Positions 17,375-27,900 are shown, counted from the stretch's first letter. The stretch is 64,000 bases of DNA from CAZWRV01 sp964636325 (GCA_964636325.1 CAZWRV010000026.1:1-64000), one strand, 5' to 3'. Numbers and translations: made by a program. The notes: generated by a model not told the origin, from the letters alone.

Positions 17375-20300
17375 CTACTTGAGCGGATAGGTCATGGTCG
17401 TCCTTGAGCTGCCGCGGAGGCGCGAACCGCTTTCGTATCCGGAGACACGGAGTATCAGGTCGGTCGCGGGCGAGCTGAAGAAGTCTCCGTAGAGCGAGTC
17501 GGCGCCGGAAATCCTGAAGGACCATGCGCCCTTGGCCATTTCAAGTTTCAGCGTCGATTTCATTGTTCCGGAAAGCGATTCGGCGCGGTATGAGCCGGTT
17601 CCCTTCTTAATCAGTGAAGGGAAGTCGAACTTGCGGCCGTTGACTGACACCGAGGCCTTTTCCCCGGCGGGATCCCCTGAAATCCCGCCCAGCGCGCCGC
17701 CGGACACTGAGAAGGCGTCCTTGCCGGACTTGTAGCTGCAGGATTTTCCGGATGAGGCCGTGACGGAGAAAGGTTCGATAGGATTTCCGGAAAGGCCGAT
17801 GCTCTCAGATGTGCAGCCGGAGCCGAACTTCCACGAGACGGAGCTGTCGACAGGAACGGTTCCGCCGAAGAGTTTTCCGCCCATGTCCGCCAGGATGCGG
17901 ACTGAACCGGCGCCTGAGCCGAGACCGCCGGCCATACTCAGCTTCGAGGCATTGAGCGACCATCTCCGGACTTCGAAGTCTATCCGGACCGTTATTTTCT
18001 CGGGGAGGTTGTTGGACCTGAATGTGTAGGCGCGTCTTGAGCCGGACTTCTTCATGTCGTAAGTGGCTGCAGTTCCGAGGCTTGAATTTCCTATCAGGAA
18101 TGAAATAGCGCCTTCCGAGATGTCCGCCTCGGCAATCTCGTATGGCAGGACGGCCTTTGAGATGCTGATGGAATCCGCCCGGCTTTTTGAAGAATCGAGC
18201 CTTATCTGCAGCTTCGCGATATCCGCATCAAGAATGAAATAGGCCCGGAGGGCTGTGTCCGAGGACGGCGTAATCTGAGTCTGTTCCGATGAGGGGTCGG
18301 CGAGATCGGCCACCCCGGAGACGAGCTCCCATCCAGCGAAAAGGAATCCCTGGTCCGGCACCGCAGTGACAGTCTGCGGCATTCCTGCGGCGCATACGTA
18401 AGCGTTCTCAGGAGATGCCAGGCCGGCGGATGAAGGATAAGATTCAAGACTCAGCATCACCGTCTCGGAGGCGGTTATAGAGAAGCTTCCGTCTCCGGTG
18501 TCGGCGAATGCGGTTCCATCGGAGCCAGTCCCGTAAAGCCTGACCTTGTAGTCAGAACCAGGCGTCTTGCCGGCCGGAACCGCCAGTTCGAATCCGCCCG
18601 TGTCGGGAACCATCATGCATGCGACTTCGGAGTCGGCGATGCCGCCCTTGAGGAGTTCCAGCCTCAGTCCGCCGGATACTCCCGACGAGCTCCACTTGAC
18701 GGGGATTTTCCCGCCGCGGACAAATATCTCCCCGCCGTTAGGTGAAACTACGATCAAGGACGCGCCGGAATCATTCGCGAAGTTCGCAGTAATTATTGAA
18801 TCCCCGAAGACTGTCACGGAGGTCTCAGGTGCTGACGTGTCGGATATTTCCGCCCCTCCCGAGACCGTCCATATTTTGAAGCTTCTTCCTGCTGGCGGTG
18901 CGTCGGCGGCCACGGCCACGGTCGTGCCGGCGGGGCATGTGACGGAAGCCGCAGCGCTTTCCAGGACGGTTCCTCCGATTATTTCGAGTGTGTATTCGGC
19001 GGGCTTGTAAGTCGCGGCGGCGGTCGCGTCGGAGGCGGGCATCCTTACGGTCGTCACAGGTTTGCCCGGGTCGGCCGCAATCCCTTCAGGCTCGCAGGCC
19101 CATAAGTAGAAGACCATCCCTTGCGGTGCCGGATCGGCATAGATGACCGGGGTGCTGCCTGCGGGATACTTGCCGGTACCGCCGCCGTTGAGGACCGTGA
19201 GCAGGTGGCCTTCGAGGTATTGGTAGGATGCAGACACCTCGATGTCCTTGTCCGGCATGAGCACGGTCGTTTCCGGGGACGACGGATTGGCCAGATATTC
19301 CGTCTCCCCTGTCCAGGACGAGAAAACCTTCCCCGACGGCGGAGGGTTCGCCGATATCGCCACGGCTACGCCCGCGCGATACATGCCGCCGCCGGATCCG
19401 CCGTTTACGGTCAGGCGGTATTTGGAGTCGCCGAGGAAGTTCGCCGTCACGAGCATGTCCTTAGAGACGTTCGTCAAGGTCAGCGGATTCTCCGTTCCGA
19501 CATGGCCTCCGGTCCAGCCGCTGAAATAGTATCCCGTGTCCGGAATGGCCGACACCGGGGAGCAATCCCTCCCGCCGAGCACGGTCTGAGAGCTTTTTCC
19601 AGATATCGAGCCGCCTCCTGAGACTCCGAATACGACATTGAAGTCTTTCAGCGCAGTAATAAGGAGGCTGGATGAGGAAAGCGATCTGCCCCCGACCAGT
19701 TCGGCCCCTCCCACGGTGATTGAAAAGTTCGTGTAGTCCCTGTCGAAGTCCGTTCCGTCGAAAGCCAGCTTCAGGGAGGCGTGAGCTGCGTCCGCATATT
19801 CGACGGCCGCAATGGAAAGGCCTGGCGGCGCGTTGTTCAGCGTGAAGTTCTTAGCGCCAAGCGAGCCGTCGGCGAAGCTCTCGTTCTTCAATACGAGCGA
19901 GATCGTCGCGCCGGCCAGCGTAGTTTCGTCGAGCGCCCCGGAAGACGCCACGAGGGACGGAACCGGCGCACTACATACGACGATTAGCCTAGGCTTCTGC
20001 GCATCAGAGCCGGCGGTCTCCTTGGAGAAGAAGAAATACTTCTGCGAATCGGGATGCCTGAACATTATTCCATTGTTGGCTCCGGCAAGCCATGCTTCGA
20101 CGACGCCAGCGCCGATGTCGAACGATGCGCAGCTCACCCCCGCCTCCTGAACCCACTGGCATGCCGCGGCAAGCGGATGCTCGCCGCAGTCCGAAAAACT
20201 GAAGCTGCCCGCAGCCCATGGCGCCGCGTCCGCGGCGTCCATGAAGTTGAAATTCGGTTCGTGCCCGTCCGCGTCCGTGTCGTCGTTGTCGCCCTCGGCC

Positions 20301-23300
20301 CATCCGGACGTGGACAAGGCGTATACGGCGAACGAGGTAGGCATCTGCTCGGCCTTGTCGCGGCAGAGCTTGAGCACGGCCGATTCTACCGTGGCGCCGT
20401 CGGGAATGGCTGTCAGATCGAACCTGACCAAGTTGTAGTATGCTTCGTTGCAGCACATTTTTGAGATGCCAAGGTTCCTCGCCGGGAAGTCGGAGCGCAG
20501 GGAGGTGTCGGCGGAGGGGTAGCACGTGACCGTCTGCGTCGCCACGGGGGTGCCGCTCAACATCACGCCAGAAGCATAATTCCTGGCGAAATCGAATGAA
20601 AAGAGCATGTAGTAATATGTGACTCCGTTGGCCAGGGACGAATCATCGAAGAGGTTCCCGGCGCCGTTGTAGACGACTACGGCGTCTCCTACGGCGTCGC
20701 CGGGCTTGTAGCTCACCCCGTCCTCCGGCCCGCCGGACACCGGGGACGATTCCTTGCGGAGGAGAAGCACCCCGCAGAAATCGATGTCGGGAGGCGCCCC
20801 CCAGCCGATGGACAGTCTGCCGTCGCCGGGGACGGCGCTGGAGTAGGACGCGTTTTCCGGAGGCGTCGTGTCGGGCGTAAGCGACTGGGCCTTGATCCCT
20901 GAACCGTCCGGCAGAGCTTTGACGCTGTTGCCCGCCATGTCCTTTATCATGGAATCTGTAAAGGTCAGATATGTGTTCGCAAGCGCCTTGGCCAGATAGG
21001 GATCCTCCTCCATAGCCCTTATGTCCGCGGCAAGCATGCCCACCAGGATTGTGCTCCCGTCGGAGCTTGCGGTGAAGCCGCCCGAAAGTCTGCGGGAATG
21101 AGATGCCGACGGCGCGTCCTGGACGGTGATTTCCGCCGCATGAAGGGTTGACGCATCGACGTTCTCGCCGAACCTGAGGCTGATGCGGTGGAAGTCCATG
21201 TCAAGGCTCCAGGATATCACTGAAGGCGGGACGGCCTCGGTGACGACCTTCGCGGTGCAGGCGCTCTTCGCCTCATCCCCCGGCGATGCGCCGGATACGG
21301 ACGCGGGCACTACGCCGAAGCGCAGATATTTGCCTTCGTCGGCGGAATGCACGATGTAACTCATCGAGTTCGAGTCGGGTATGGCCTCCTCCCCCGAACC
21401 GTCGGAACCGGCGCACCGGTACCACTGATAAAGCGACACCCCTTCAGGATCGCCATCTGTATCTTTGTAAACGTATTTCGCTGACATCGTCTGGCCGACC
21501 TCCGCTGTTCCGGAGAGGGAGACGCCAGAGGCGGAAGGTGGCTTGTTCATGTCCTTGCCGGTCATGAAGTTCCATGCGGAGGTTCCGGAAATTCCGGCGT
21601 AGCTGTTGCCGGCGAGATCCCTGACTGCGCCTTTCTCGACCAGGACATAGTACCCGGTCTCCGGCGCGAGCTTGTCATGGAGGGAGATGGTCGCCGTCCT
21701 TCCGGACACGTCGGCGTCGGCGATGTTAAGGAGGGCGAAGAGGCTGCCGTCCGAGACCTTCCTGACCTGCACGAATCCGGCGCCCGTCCTGACATCCTCG
21801 TCGAATTCCATAGAGAGCGGGAGGTTGATCGGGAATCCGTCCGAATTGTCCGCCGGGGTAAAAGCCACGACGGACGGAGGCGTAACGTCAGGCTCGGTTT
21901 CAGTCCAGTCCGCCTTCAAGGTATAAGACGCGCCGTTCAACGTGGAATGGCTGCCGAGGACTCCAACCATCCAACAGCCGGGCTCGGGCTCGGAAATCTT
22001 TATCTGCTCCTGAGATGTCCCCGCATTCACCGATCTGTAGTCGAAATGTTCCGGAACCGGATAGGCGCCTAGCGCCAGATACAGGTCGCAGTTGTCGGAG
22101 AGGCCTGAAAGCGTGACGGCAAGGTTCCTGGCGCCGGGCGGAATCTCGACCGGGAAATAATGGAACTGCGAGTCGCCGACCTTGGCGGAGGCGGCGGACA
22201 TCGCCACAGGTGCGCCCTTCTGCAGAGGGAGCTTAGGCACAATCGGGATCTCCTGCGATCTGGCGTAAGCGTAGTCCAGCAGGCGTTTCTGGAACTCCGG
22301 CCATTCCACACCCGCCTGCGAGAGGGCGGCGCCGGCGACGACACCGCCCTTGTCGGGCTTGAAGAAGGCTGCGGCCACCCTTCCCGCGAGCGGATTGTCC
22401 GGGGGGACATAGCTGTAGGAGCTCCAGTGGGAGCTTATCTCGACCTTGGCCGCGCCTTCGCTGGGGCTCGGATCGTTGAATGCGAGCAGCTCAACCGCCG
22501 GATCGCTTCCGTCGCCGGGGGCGATATCCTTGCGCAGGCACCCGCCGAAGCACATCTGCGCACGCGGACGGTATTTCCCCAGGGCGTCGTCGAGCAAGGT
22601 TCCGAGGGCTGATGACTGCATCATGAAGTGATCCGCCCCCAGGCCCTTGATGTTCAGATACATGTCGACTCCGCCTGCATTGTCCGCCCAGGAACTGCAC
22701 GGATAAGGCAGCAGCATCAGGGCGCTCCTGAAGCGGAACCTCCCGCCCAGGGAGAGGAAACTCTGCCTGACGTTCCCCCACCCGGAAGCGGCCAGTTCCG
22801 CGCCCGCGGAAGTCCCGACCCAGCAGCCGCCGTTCGCGACGAACTCCCTCAGGTTCGCCGAGGGCTGGAGGCCGGAGGCGAGCCCGTCAAGCTTGTCCAG
22901 CACCGCCCCTCCGTCCGTCCCCGGGCATGCGATGATCGCATACCTGGGTGCGCCGTCAGGGTAGAGCGCCCTGCCGTTCAAGTCATATGTGTCTGAATCC
23001 AGCTCGCTTGCGCAGAGATCAACGAAGTCCGTCTTGTATGTGACGCCTCTTTCCTGAAGCCACGAGTTTATGACGGAGTCAAATCCCTCCTCCGAATCGA
23101 AGCCGGTTCCGATGATCCTGGCGGCGATCTTCGCATGGCCGGAGGCTCCCTGTGGCCTTGGGATGAAAGGTACGACAAGCGAGAACTCCTTGTCGGCCTG
23201 CCTGCCGTCGTCGTCCACGACCCTCAGCCTCGCGCGGTAGACGCCGGACTCACGCATCGAACGCTCCACCCTGACCTTGTCGGGCCCGAACACCTCGAAT

Positions 23301-26300
23301 GTCCCGTCCCCGTCGGCGTCCCATAAGTACTCGACGATCTCCCCGTCGGGGTCGTGCGACCTCGACGCGTCGAGGACGACGCGGTTTCCTCCGCCGCCGG
23401 GAAGGACCGCGGCGTCCGCCACCGGCGGCAGGCTGTCCTCCTCGTGCGAGACCTCGCGCAGGACGAAGTCGTCGAAGTGGTATGCCTGCCCGGAGGTCCC
23501 TTCGAGACGGACGAGATATACTCTCGCATAGCGAAGCCCTGTGACATAATCGGCGTCTGCGCCGCCGTTGGTCCAGTCCACGGTGAACGTTCCGCCGACC
23601 TCGTGCCATTCGCCGTCGTTGGGGACCGTCGTAACCAGCTTGGAAAGGTCGAGAGTGCGCTCGGTTCCCTTGGAGCCGCTGCCGGTTCCGTTGAAGCGGT
23701 AGTTCATCCTGGCTCTGAACGTGTGCGTTCCGATGTCCGAATGCTTCACCCACGCGCTGTATTCGAAGCTTGTGCTCCTCCTGATCCTGGAGAAGAAAGC
23801 CAGGCGCTCCGTGACATCCTGGTAGCAGTAGTCGTCCTGATCCGACGCGCCCGTAACCATGTAAGAATACGCCCCGCCATGGCTGCAGTCGCTTGTCCTG
23901 GTTACCATGCATCCCTGCGATGCCCATTTGGTGGAAAGCGTGCCGGCCGGGGCGGATCCGGAGTCGCCGGGCCCCGGCTCCTCGCAGCCCGGATCGAGCG
24001 TCACGCTCGAATATCCCGACCGGACTGTCGCGTAATCGCTTTCGCCGTCCTCGTTGAAGGCCTTGACCCTGTACCAGAATCCGCCAGTCCTCCCGCAGTC
24101 CGTGTAGCTTCTGGAATCCGAGCGGAGGCGCGCGATCTCGGAGAAAGAGGCGCCGTCGGCGCTGCGTTCGACGACAAACCCGTCCTCGTTTATGCTGTTG
24201 TCCGTCCATGAAAGCAGAATGTCGCCGGATATGTTCTCGGCCTTGAGGGTTGAAGGCGCGTTAATCGGGATGTTCAGGCCCGCCACTATCCTGGCGATGC
24301 CGCATACCGCGTTCAACGCCGAGTCGATCGGCTTGCCCTGCCAGTCTATTTCGCCGGTAAAGTCGCCCTCACGTATCCAAATCCTGCTGGATTCCAGGGA
24401 GTCGTCGATGAAGTAATATGGAGCTGTGGCGAAGAATGTGACGAAGACGTCCTGGCCGTCGAGAAGCGGGAAGTCGACCGGATTGCTCATGAGGCCGGTG
24501 ACCGGCACGGGCACGTCCTCGCCCCATCCGGCCTGTCCGAAAGTCACCTTTGCGAAGGTGCCGTCGACACCGTCCAATCCGCCCGCTTCGCGCCTGACCA
24601 GCGAGACGCCCCTCACCTTGTATGAGCCGAACGGATTGCCCTTGAGCACAAGCCGTAGCGAAGACGTTCCGCCGTGCAGCGAAGAGCCCGAGATCAGCGC
24701 CCTGGCAGTATGGCATGAGGAAGTCGCTTCGCGCCACACGCCTCTTCCGCCGGACTGCTCGTCCGGCCGCCACAGGGCCGGCCGCCCGACATAAACGTCC
24801 ATGCGCTTTTCAATGCTTCTATTTCCCTTGGAATCAACTACCTCCAGGGAGACTTCATGGATTCCAGCGGTGTCGAACGCGGCGGAAAACTCCTGGTCGC
24901 GCGAGACCTCGGCGCCGTCCAGCCTCCAAAGGCAGGAGAGGATGTCGCCGTCCGGATCATATGATCCCGAGGCGCTGAACCGCGCCTCGAAACCGATGTT
25001 CACGCTGGCAGGGCCGCTGATAACCGCATGGGGGGCGCGGTTGCCTACGCCCAGCATCACCAGCGCGTAGTCCTGCGAGGCCTGAGGGACGTTCCGGGCG
25101 ACGATCTTTACCGAATAAGTTCCGGGGACGGGCTCCGGAAGCTTCACCATCTCCTCGGTCTCCAATGCGTCGGACGAGCCGCCTGGCGCGGACCAGCCGC
25201 TGTCGAACACGTTGCCCTTGAAGACCTTGGATGTCGGAGTCGTGACTTCCAGGTCGAGGTTGTTGACAAGGGCCGGATCGGCGCCGGGCGCGGCGGGAAA
25301 GTCCGACCATACAAGCACGAACCTGAGTTCGGAAACGTCGTGCGGAACCTCGAACTCGACGGTTTCGGTCTCTCCTGTCGAAAGGCCGTCCGCCCGGTCC
25401 ACCACCTTCAGCGCCGTCGAATCGTTGAAGAAGTGGAGCGCGTTGCCGGCATAGACGCGGCCCCAGCCCTGTATGCTGTCCGGCGCGTGATTCGTCACAC
25501 CGCCGCCTCCGAAGAAGTCCACGGCCGAGGCTATGAGCATGGCTCGCACAAGGGCCGCGGACGGCGAAATGGAGTCGGACGGGATCTTGTTGCCGGTCGG
25601 ATACCATCCGTCCTCGAAATACTGGCGGATGAGCGCGGCGGTTCCTGCCGCGGCCGCGCAGGCCTGGGAGGTTCCGCTCCACGCCGCGAGGTTGGTGTTG
25701 TCGGTGTCGCCCGACGCGTCAGTGTCCGGCGCAAGGATCCGGCTGCCCGGCGCGGCCAATGTCACGCCTAGTCTTCCGTCCAGGGTCGGCCCGTCGCCGC
25801 AGGCGGACCACATGTCCTGGTTCCCGGAAAGGCCGGGGGAATCCTCGCCGGTTCCGCACGCGGTCACTGTGACTTCGCTCTTCGCCGCGGCGGTCGTATT
25901 CAGCTTTCCGTCGCTGTTGCCGGCGCTGAAGAGCATCAGGAACTTCTTGTTGTCCCACACATACTGGTCGATTATCCGGCACGAACTGTCGTATGAAGGC
26001 GAATCCGGCGGCGCCTCGTCCCCCCATGAGCTGCTGCATATCCTGGCGTCCGCGCCCAGCCCCTGGTCGAAATATTCCGCATCCACCGCCATGCCTGTGA
26101 ATGCGAGCTTCGCATCGTAGGCTATGCCGCGGTATTTGGGGTCGTCGAGATCGTTTCCGGCTATTATCGCGGCGTCCGCAGTGCCGTGGCCGTCCATGTC
26201 GCCCGAGGCCGCGGAATACCTGACTATTTTCCTGTGATCCATGTTAACCGCGCCGTCCCATTTGAAATCTATCCCGTCCGCTATTGAAGCGTAGTTGTCG

Positions 26301-27151
26301 TCCCTGAAGGCGTCATGGTCGCAGTCGATCCCCGTATCCTGTATCTGAACCACCTGCCCGGCGCCGGTCAGACCGTAGTCGTAGAGAGGCGTCATGCTCC
26401 TGTCATTGCCGGTGCACACGCCACGTGCGATGTTCAGGTTCAAGACCCTGCCGCGGTATGGCTCGACATACTCCACGCGGGGATCGCGTGCAAGCTCGGC
26501 AAGAACGACCGGCAGCGAACTTCCGCCCAAGGAAAAATTCAGCACCCTAGACGGCAGGACGGAGCCTGTATCTCCAAGCATGCGGACATCCAGGGAGGCC
26601 CCTTCCAGTTTTTTCATCATCGCATCCCTGTCCACGGCATCTTTCAGGAGGACGGAGACACCTAGCTCACCGGCCGGACATCCCTGGCGCAAAACCTCGC
26701 GCAGCGCCCCCGCCAGGTTGAACCAGTAATGCCACAGCATGGTGAAGCGGACCTCGGGCAGCTTCCTTATTGCGGCAAGCGCTTCCGGAGTGGCCGCGAC
26801 ATGGTAGGCATAGAATGGAATGTAGTCCTTTATCACCGCTCCGGCGCGCTCCAGCGATGCGCGCCATTCAGGAAGAATCGGCCCGTCGAACTGGACGACA
26901 TATTCGGAAAGCTCACCCGACGAAGGCTCCTTCCGCCGGAACTCATCAGGCACTTCGGGCGCCGGATCCTTGAGAGTGTCCCAGCGGAATCCTCCGACGG
27001 AAAGAATCCCGCTACTGACGGCCCCCTGAGCATCCCCGCCGCCGGAAATGCCAACCGAGGAAATGCAGACTGACAGAATCAGGCAGAAGACGAACACCGC
27101 CTCCTTGAATGCGGTTCCCCAAAAATCGCCTATGGGAATCAGACGGGCCAT
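17375..27151 (-). CDS. Giant secreted multidomain subtilisin-like protease
   Basis: Secreted protein of 3,258 aa. The start chosen at ATG 27151 gives a signal peptide (hydrophobic core FVFCLILSVCISSVG). An ATG at 27223 overlaps the upstream stop as ATGA but would leave a long pre-signal tail. The S8 protease triad is readable: D272 (QDTGID), H322 (DGHGTA), N412 (SAGN) and S495 (WSGTSQA). After it come a PKD domain (near 24,800-25,050), an Fn3 domain (near 24,050-24,250), a carbohydrate-binding-like domain and a second PKD (near 23,200-23,400). Next are a GTSAG-type amidotransferase-like domain (22,250-23,150), a PPC domain, Big_5-like Ig domains, a DNRLRE domain (about 19,960-20,540) and InlB-like repeats (about 18,700-19,640). 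The final roughly 400 residues are unrecognised. Substrate unknown. Confidence 0.88.
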   Translation of the reverse strand: MARLIPIGDFWGTAFKEAVFVFCLILSVCISSVGISGGGDAQGAVSSGILSVGGFRWDTLKDPAPEVPDEFRRKEPSSGELSEYVVQFDGPILPEWRASLERAGAVIKDYIPFYAYHVAATPEALAAIRKLPEVRFTMLWHYWFNLAGALREVLRQGCPAGELGVSVLLKDAVDRDAMMKKLEGASLDVRMLGDTGSVLPSRVLNFSLGGSSLPVVLAELARDPRVEYVEPYRGRVLNLNIARGVCTGNDRSMTPLYDYGLTGAGQVVQIQDTGIDCDHDAFRDDNYASIADGIDFKWDGAVNMDHRKIVRYSAASGDMDGHGTADAAIIAGNDLDDPKYRGIAYDAKLAFTGMAVDAEYFDQGLGADARICSSSWGDEAPPDSPSYDSSCRIIDQYVWDNKKFLMLFSAGNSDGKLNTTAAAKSEVTVTACGTGEDSPGLSGNQDMWSACGDGPTLDGRLGVTLAAPGSRILAPDTDASGDTDNTNLAAWSGTSQACAAAAGTAALIRQYFEDGWYPTGNKIPSDSISPSAALVRAMLIASAVDFFGGGGVTNHAPDSIQGWGRVYAGNALHFFNDSTALKVVDRADGLSTGETETVEFEVPHDVSELRFVLVWSDFPAAPGADPALVNNLDLEVTTPTSKVFKGNVFDSGWSAPGGSSDALETEEMVKLPEPVPGTYSVKIVARNVPQASQDYALVMLGVGNRAPHAVISGPASVNIGFEARFSASGSYDPDGDILSCLWRLDGAEVSRDQEFSAAFDTAGIHEVSLEVVDSKGNRSIEKRMDVYVGRPALWRPDEQSGGRGVWREATSSCHTARALISGSSLHGGTSSLRLVLKGNPFGSYKVRGVSLVRREAGGLDGVDGTFAKVTFGQAGWGEDVPVPVTGLMSNPVDFPLLDGQDVFVTFFATAPYYFIDDSLESSRIWIREGDFTGEIDWQGKPIDSALNAVCGIARIVAGLNIPINAPSTLKAENISGDILLSWTDNSINEDGFVVERSADGASFSEIARLRSDSRSYTDCGRTGGFWYRVKAFNEDGESDYATVRSGYSSVTLDPGCEEPGPGDSGSAPAGTLSTKWASQGCMVTRTSDCSHGGAYSYMVTGASDQDDYCYQDVTERLAFFSRIRRSTSFEYSAWVKHSDIGTHTFRARMNYRFNGTGSGSKGTERTLDLSKLVTTVPNDGEWHEVGGTFTVDWTNGGADADYVTGLRYARVYLVRLEGTSGQAYHFDDFVLREVSHEEDSLPPVADAAVLPGGGGNRVVLDASRSHDPDGEIVEYLWDADGDGTFEVFGPDKVRVERSMRESGVYRARLRVVDDDGRQADKEFSLVVPFIPRPQGASGHAKIAARIIGTGFDSEEGFDSVINSWLQERGVTYKTDFVDLCASELDSDTYDLNGRALYPDGAPRYAIIACPGTDGGAVLDKLDGLASGLQPSANLREFVANGGCWVGTSAGAELAASGWGNVRQSFLSLGGRFRFRSALMLLPYPCSSWADNAGGVDMYLNIKGLGADHFMMQSSALGTLLDDALGKYRPRAQMCFGGCLRKDIAPGDGSDPAVELLAFNDPSPSEGAAKVEISSHWSSYSYVPPDNPLAGRVAAAFFKPDKGGVVAGAALSQAGVEWPEFQKRLLDYAYARSQEIPIVPKLPLQKGAPVAMSAASAKVGDSQFHYFPVEIPPGARNLAVTLSGLSDNCDLYLALGAYPVPEHFDYRSVNAGTSQEQIKISEPEPGCWMVGVLGSHSTLNGASYTLKADWTETEPDVTPPSVVAFTPADNSDGFPINLPLSMEFDEDVRTGAGFVQVRKVSDGSLFALLNIADADVSGRTATISLHDKLAPETGYYVLVEKGAVRDLAGNSYAGISGTSAWNFMTGKDMNKPPSASGVSLSGTAEVGQTMSAKYVYKDTDGDPEGVSLYQWYRCAGSDGSGEEAIPDSNSMSYIVHSADEGKYLRFGVVPASVSGASPGDEAKSACTAKVVTEAVPPSVISWSLDMDFHRISLRFGENVDASTLHAAEITVQDAPSASHSRRLSGGFTASSDGSTILVGMLAADIRAMEEDPYLAKALANTYLTFTDSMIKDMAGNSVKALPDGSGIKAQSLTPDTTPPENASYSSAVPGDGRLSIGWGAPPDIDFCGVLLLRKESSPVSGGPEDGVSYKPGDAVGDAVVVYNGAGNLFDDSSLANGVTYYYMLFSFDFARNYASGVMLSGTPVATQTVTCYPSADTSLRSDFPARNLGISKMCCNEAYYNLVRFDLTAIPDGATVESAVLKLCRDKAEQMPTSFAVYALSTSGWAEGDNDDTDADGHEPNFNFMDAADAAPWAAGSFSFSDCGEHPLAAACQWVQEAGVSCASFDIGAGVVEAWLAGANNGIMFRHPDSQKYFFFSKETAGSDAQKPRLIVVCSAPVPSLVASSGALDETTLAGATISLVLKNESFADGSLGAKNFTLNNAPPGLSIAAVEYADAAHASLKLAFDGTDFDRDYTNFSITVGGAELVGGRSLSSSSLLITALKDFNVVFGVSGGGSISGKSSQTVLGGRDCSPVSAIPDTGYYFSGWTGGHVGTENPLTLTNVSKDMLVTANFLGDSKYRLTVNGGSGGGMYRAGVAVAISANPPPSGKVFSSWTGETEYLANPSSPETTVLMPDKDIEVSASYQYLEGHLLTVLNGGGTGKYPAGSTPVIYADPAPQGMVFYLWACEPEGIAADPGKPVTTVRMPASDATAAATYKPAEYTLEIIGGTVLESAAASVTCPAGTTVAVAADAPPAGRSFKIWTVSGGAEISDTSAPETSVTVFGDSIITANFANDSGASLIVVSPNGGEIFVRGGKIPVKWSSSGVSGGLRLELLKGGIADSEVACMMVPDTGGFELAVPAGKTPGSDYKVRLYGTGSDGTAFADTGDGSFSITASETVMLSLESYPSSAGLASPENAYVCAAGMPQTVTAVPDQGFLFAGWELVSGVADLADPSSEQTQITPSSDTALRAYFILDADIAKLQIRLDSSKSRADSISISKAVLPYEIAEADISEGAISFLIGNSSLGTAATYDMKKSGSRRAYTFRSNNLPEKITVRIDFEVRRWSLNASKLSMAGGLGSGAGSVRILADMGGKLFGGTVPVDSSVSWKFGSGCTSESIGLSGNPIEPFSVTASSGKSCSYKSGKDAFSVSGGALGGISGDPAGEKASVSVNGRKFDFPSLIKKGTGSYRAESLSGTMKSTLKLEMAKGAWSFRISGADSLYGDFFSSPATDLILRVSGYESGSRLRGSSRTTMTYPLK

Positions 27152-27219
27152 TTGGATCTTGAAATTAGAGCTAACAATATATAAACGCACGCGAGAGACA
27201 TATCTTATTGCGAGGGAAA

Positions 27220-27717
27220 TCATTTCCCGCCGAATATTTTCCGGGAAAGAGCCTTCAGCCTCCTGATAAAACTGCCGCCTTCCCCGCCGCGGCGTGCCTT
27301 GAGATAGATGCACATCTTCTTATCGACGTCGCGGACATGGCCCATGAACCAGTTGACGAGGAAATAGTTGATCTTGGAAGAGAGCTCGTCGGTGGCGCCG
27401 ACGGTTTTGAAGATGTTCTTGAGGATGCGGAGGTTTTCCCGGAACTCCTTGTGCTTCATCCGGTGCTCCCTCTGGGCGGGATACTTGTTCTCGTCCATCA
27501 CGTGCTCCTCGAGGGAGAAATGGTTGTTCGCATAGCTCTCGAGATAACTGAAGGTCTCGGAGAACTGCCCCTGCCCCCTGCCCTGCCCTCTGATGGCCTT
27601 GTCCAGAAGCTCGTCGACAAGCTTCAGGAAGTCCCTGTGCTGCCTGTCGATCTCCGATATGCCCGTCTCAAGGTCCGGAGTCCATTGGAAATTCCTGAAA
27701 ACATATTTGTCAGCCAT
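27220..27717 (-). CDS. Bacteriohemerythrin
   Basis: Cytoplasmic hemerythrin-fold protein (165 aa) that binds O2 at a non-haem di-iron centre, used for oxygen sensing, storage or scavenging. All seven canonical ligands are present: H27 (DRQH), H66 and E70 (NHFSLE), H85 and H89 (EHRMKH), H127 and D132 (GHVRDVD). The C-terminal tail of about 25 residues is basic and beyond the core fold. GGGAG lies seven bases before ATG 27717. The gene immediately precedes the giant protease, whose alternative start overlaps this stop codon, so the two may share a transcript. No signalling domain is fused. Confidence 0.93.
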   Translation of the reverse strand: MADKYVFRNFQWTPDLETGISEIDRQHRDFLKLVDELLDKAIRGQGRGQGQFSETFSYLESYANNHFSLEEHVMDENKYPAQREHRMKHKEFRENLRILKNIFKTVGATDELSSKINYFLVNWFMGHVRDVDKKMCIYLKARRGGEGGSFIRRLKALSRKIFGGK

Positions 27718-27756
27718 CTGATGCTCCCGCCTGGTCTCTTATGAAAAATTAAAATA

Positions 27757-27900
27757 CATGAGCCAATTGCAAAAGTCGGAAATTGGCAAAGTTCAGGTGT
27801 CAGCGTTCAGGTGCCAGGAAAATGAATGAAGCAGGCACACTCCATCGAGTTTCTGTTCGACAAAACTGCGAGCACCGCAAAGCGACACTCCTATGTAAAT
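27757..27900. repeat. Intergenic repeats: CAGGTGCCAG family and CGACAAAACTG module
   Basis: The gap between the hemerythrin and thiL genes holds GAGCCAATTGCA (about 27760), an AATTGGC word, then CAGGTGTCAGCGTTCAGGTG, as in the repeats at 5395-5540 and 14690-14795. It is followed by TCGAGTTTCTGTTCGACAAA and a CACTCCT ending near 27885, matching the linker module at 66-118 and 45860-45910. No gene is seen. Confidence 0.7.

Noticed and set aside
27152..27313. N-terminal extension of the giant protease up to 27313
   Set aside because: It would overlap the hemerythrin gene and place about 50 residues before the signal peptide; ATG 27151 gives a normal signal sequence.
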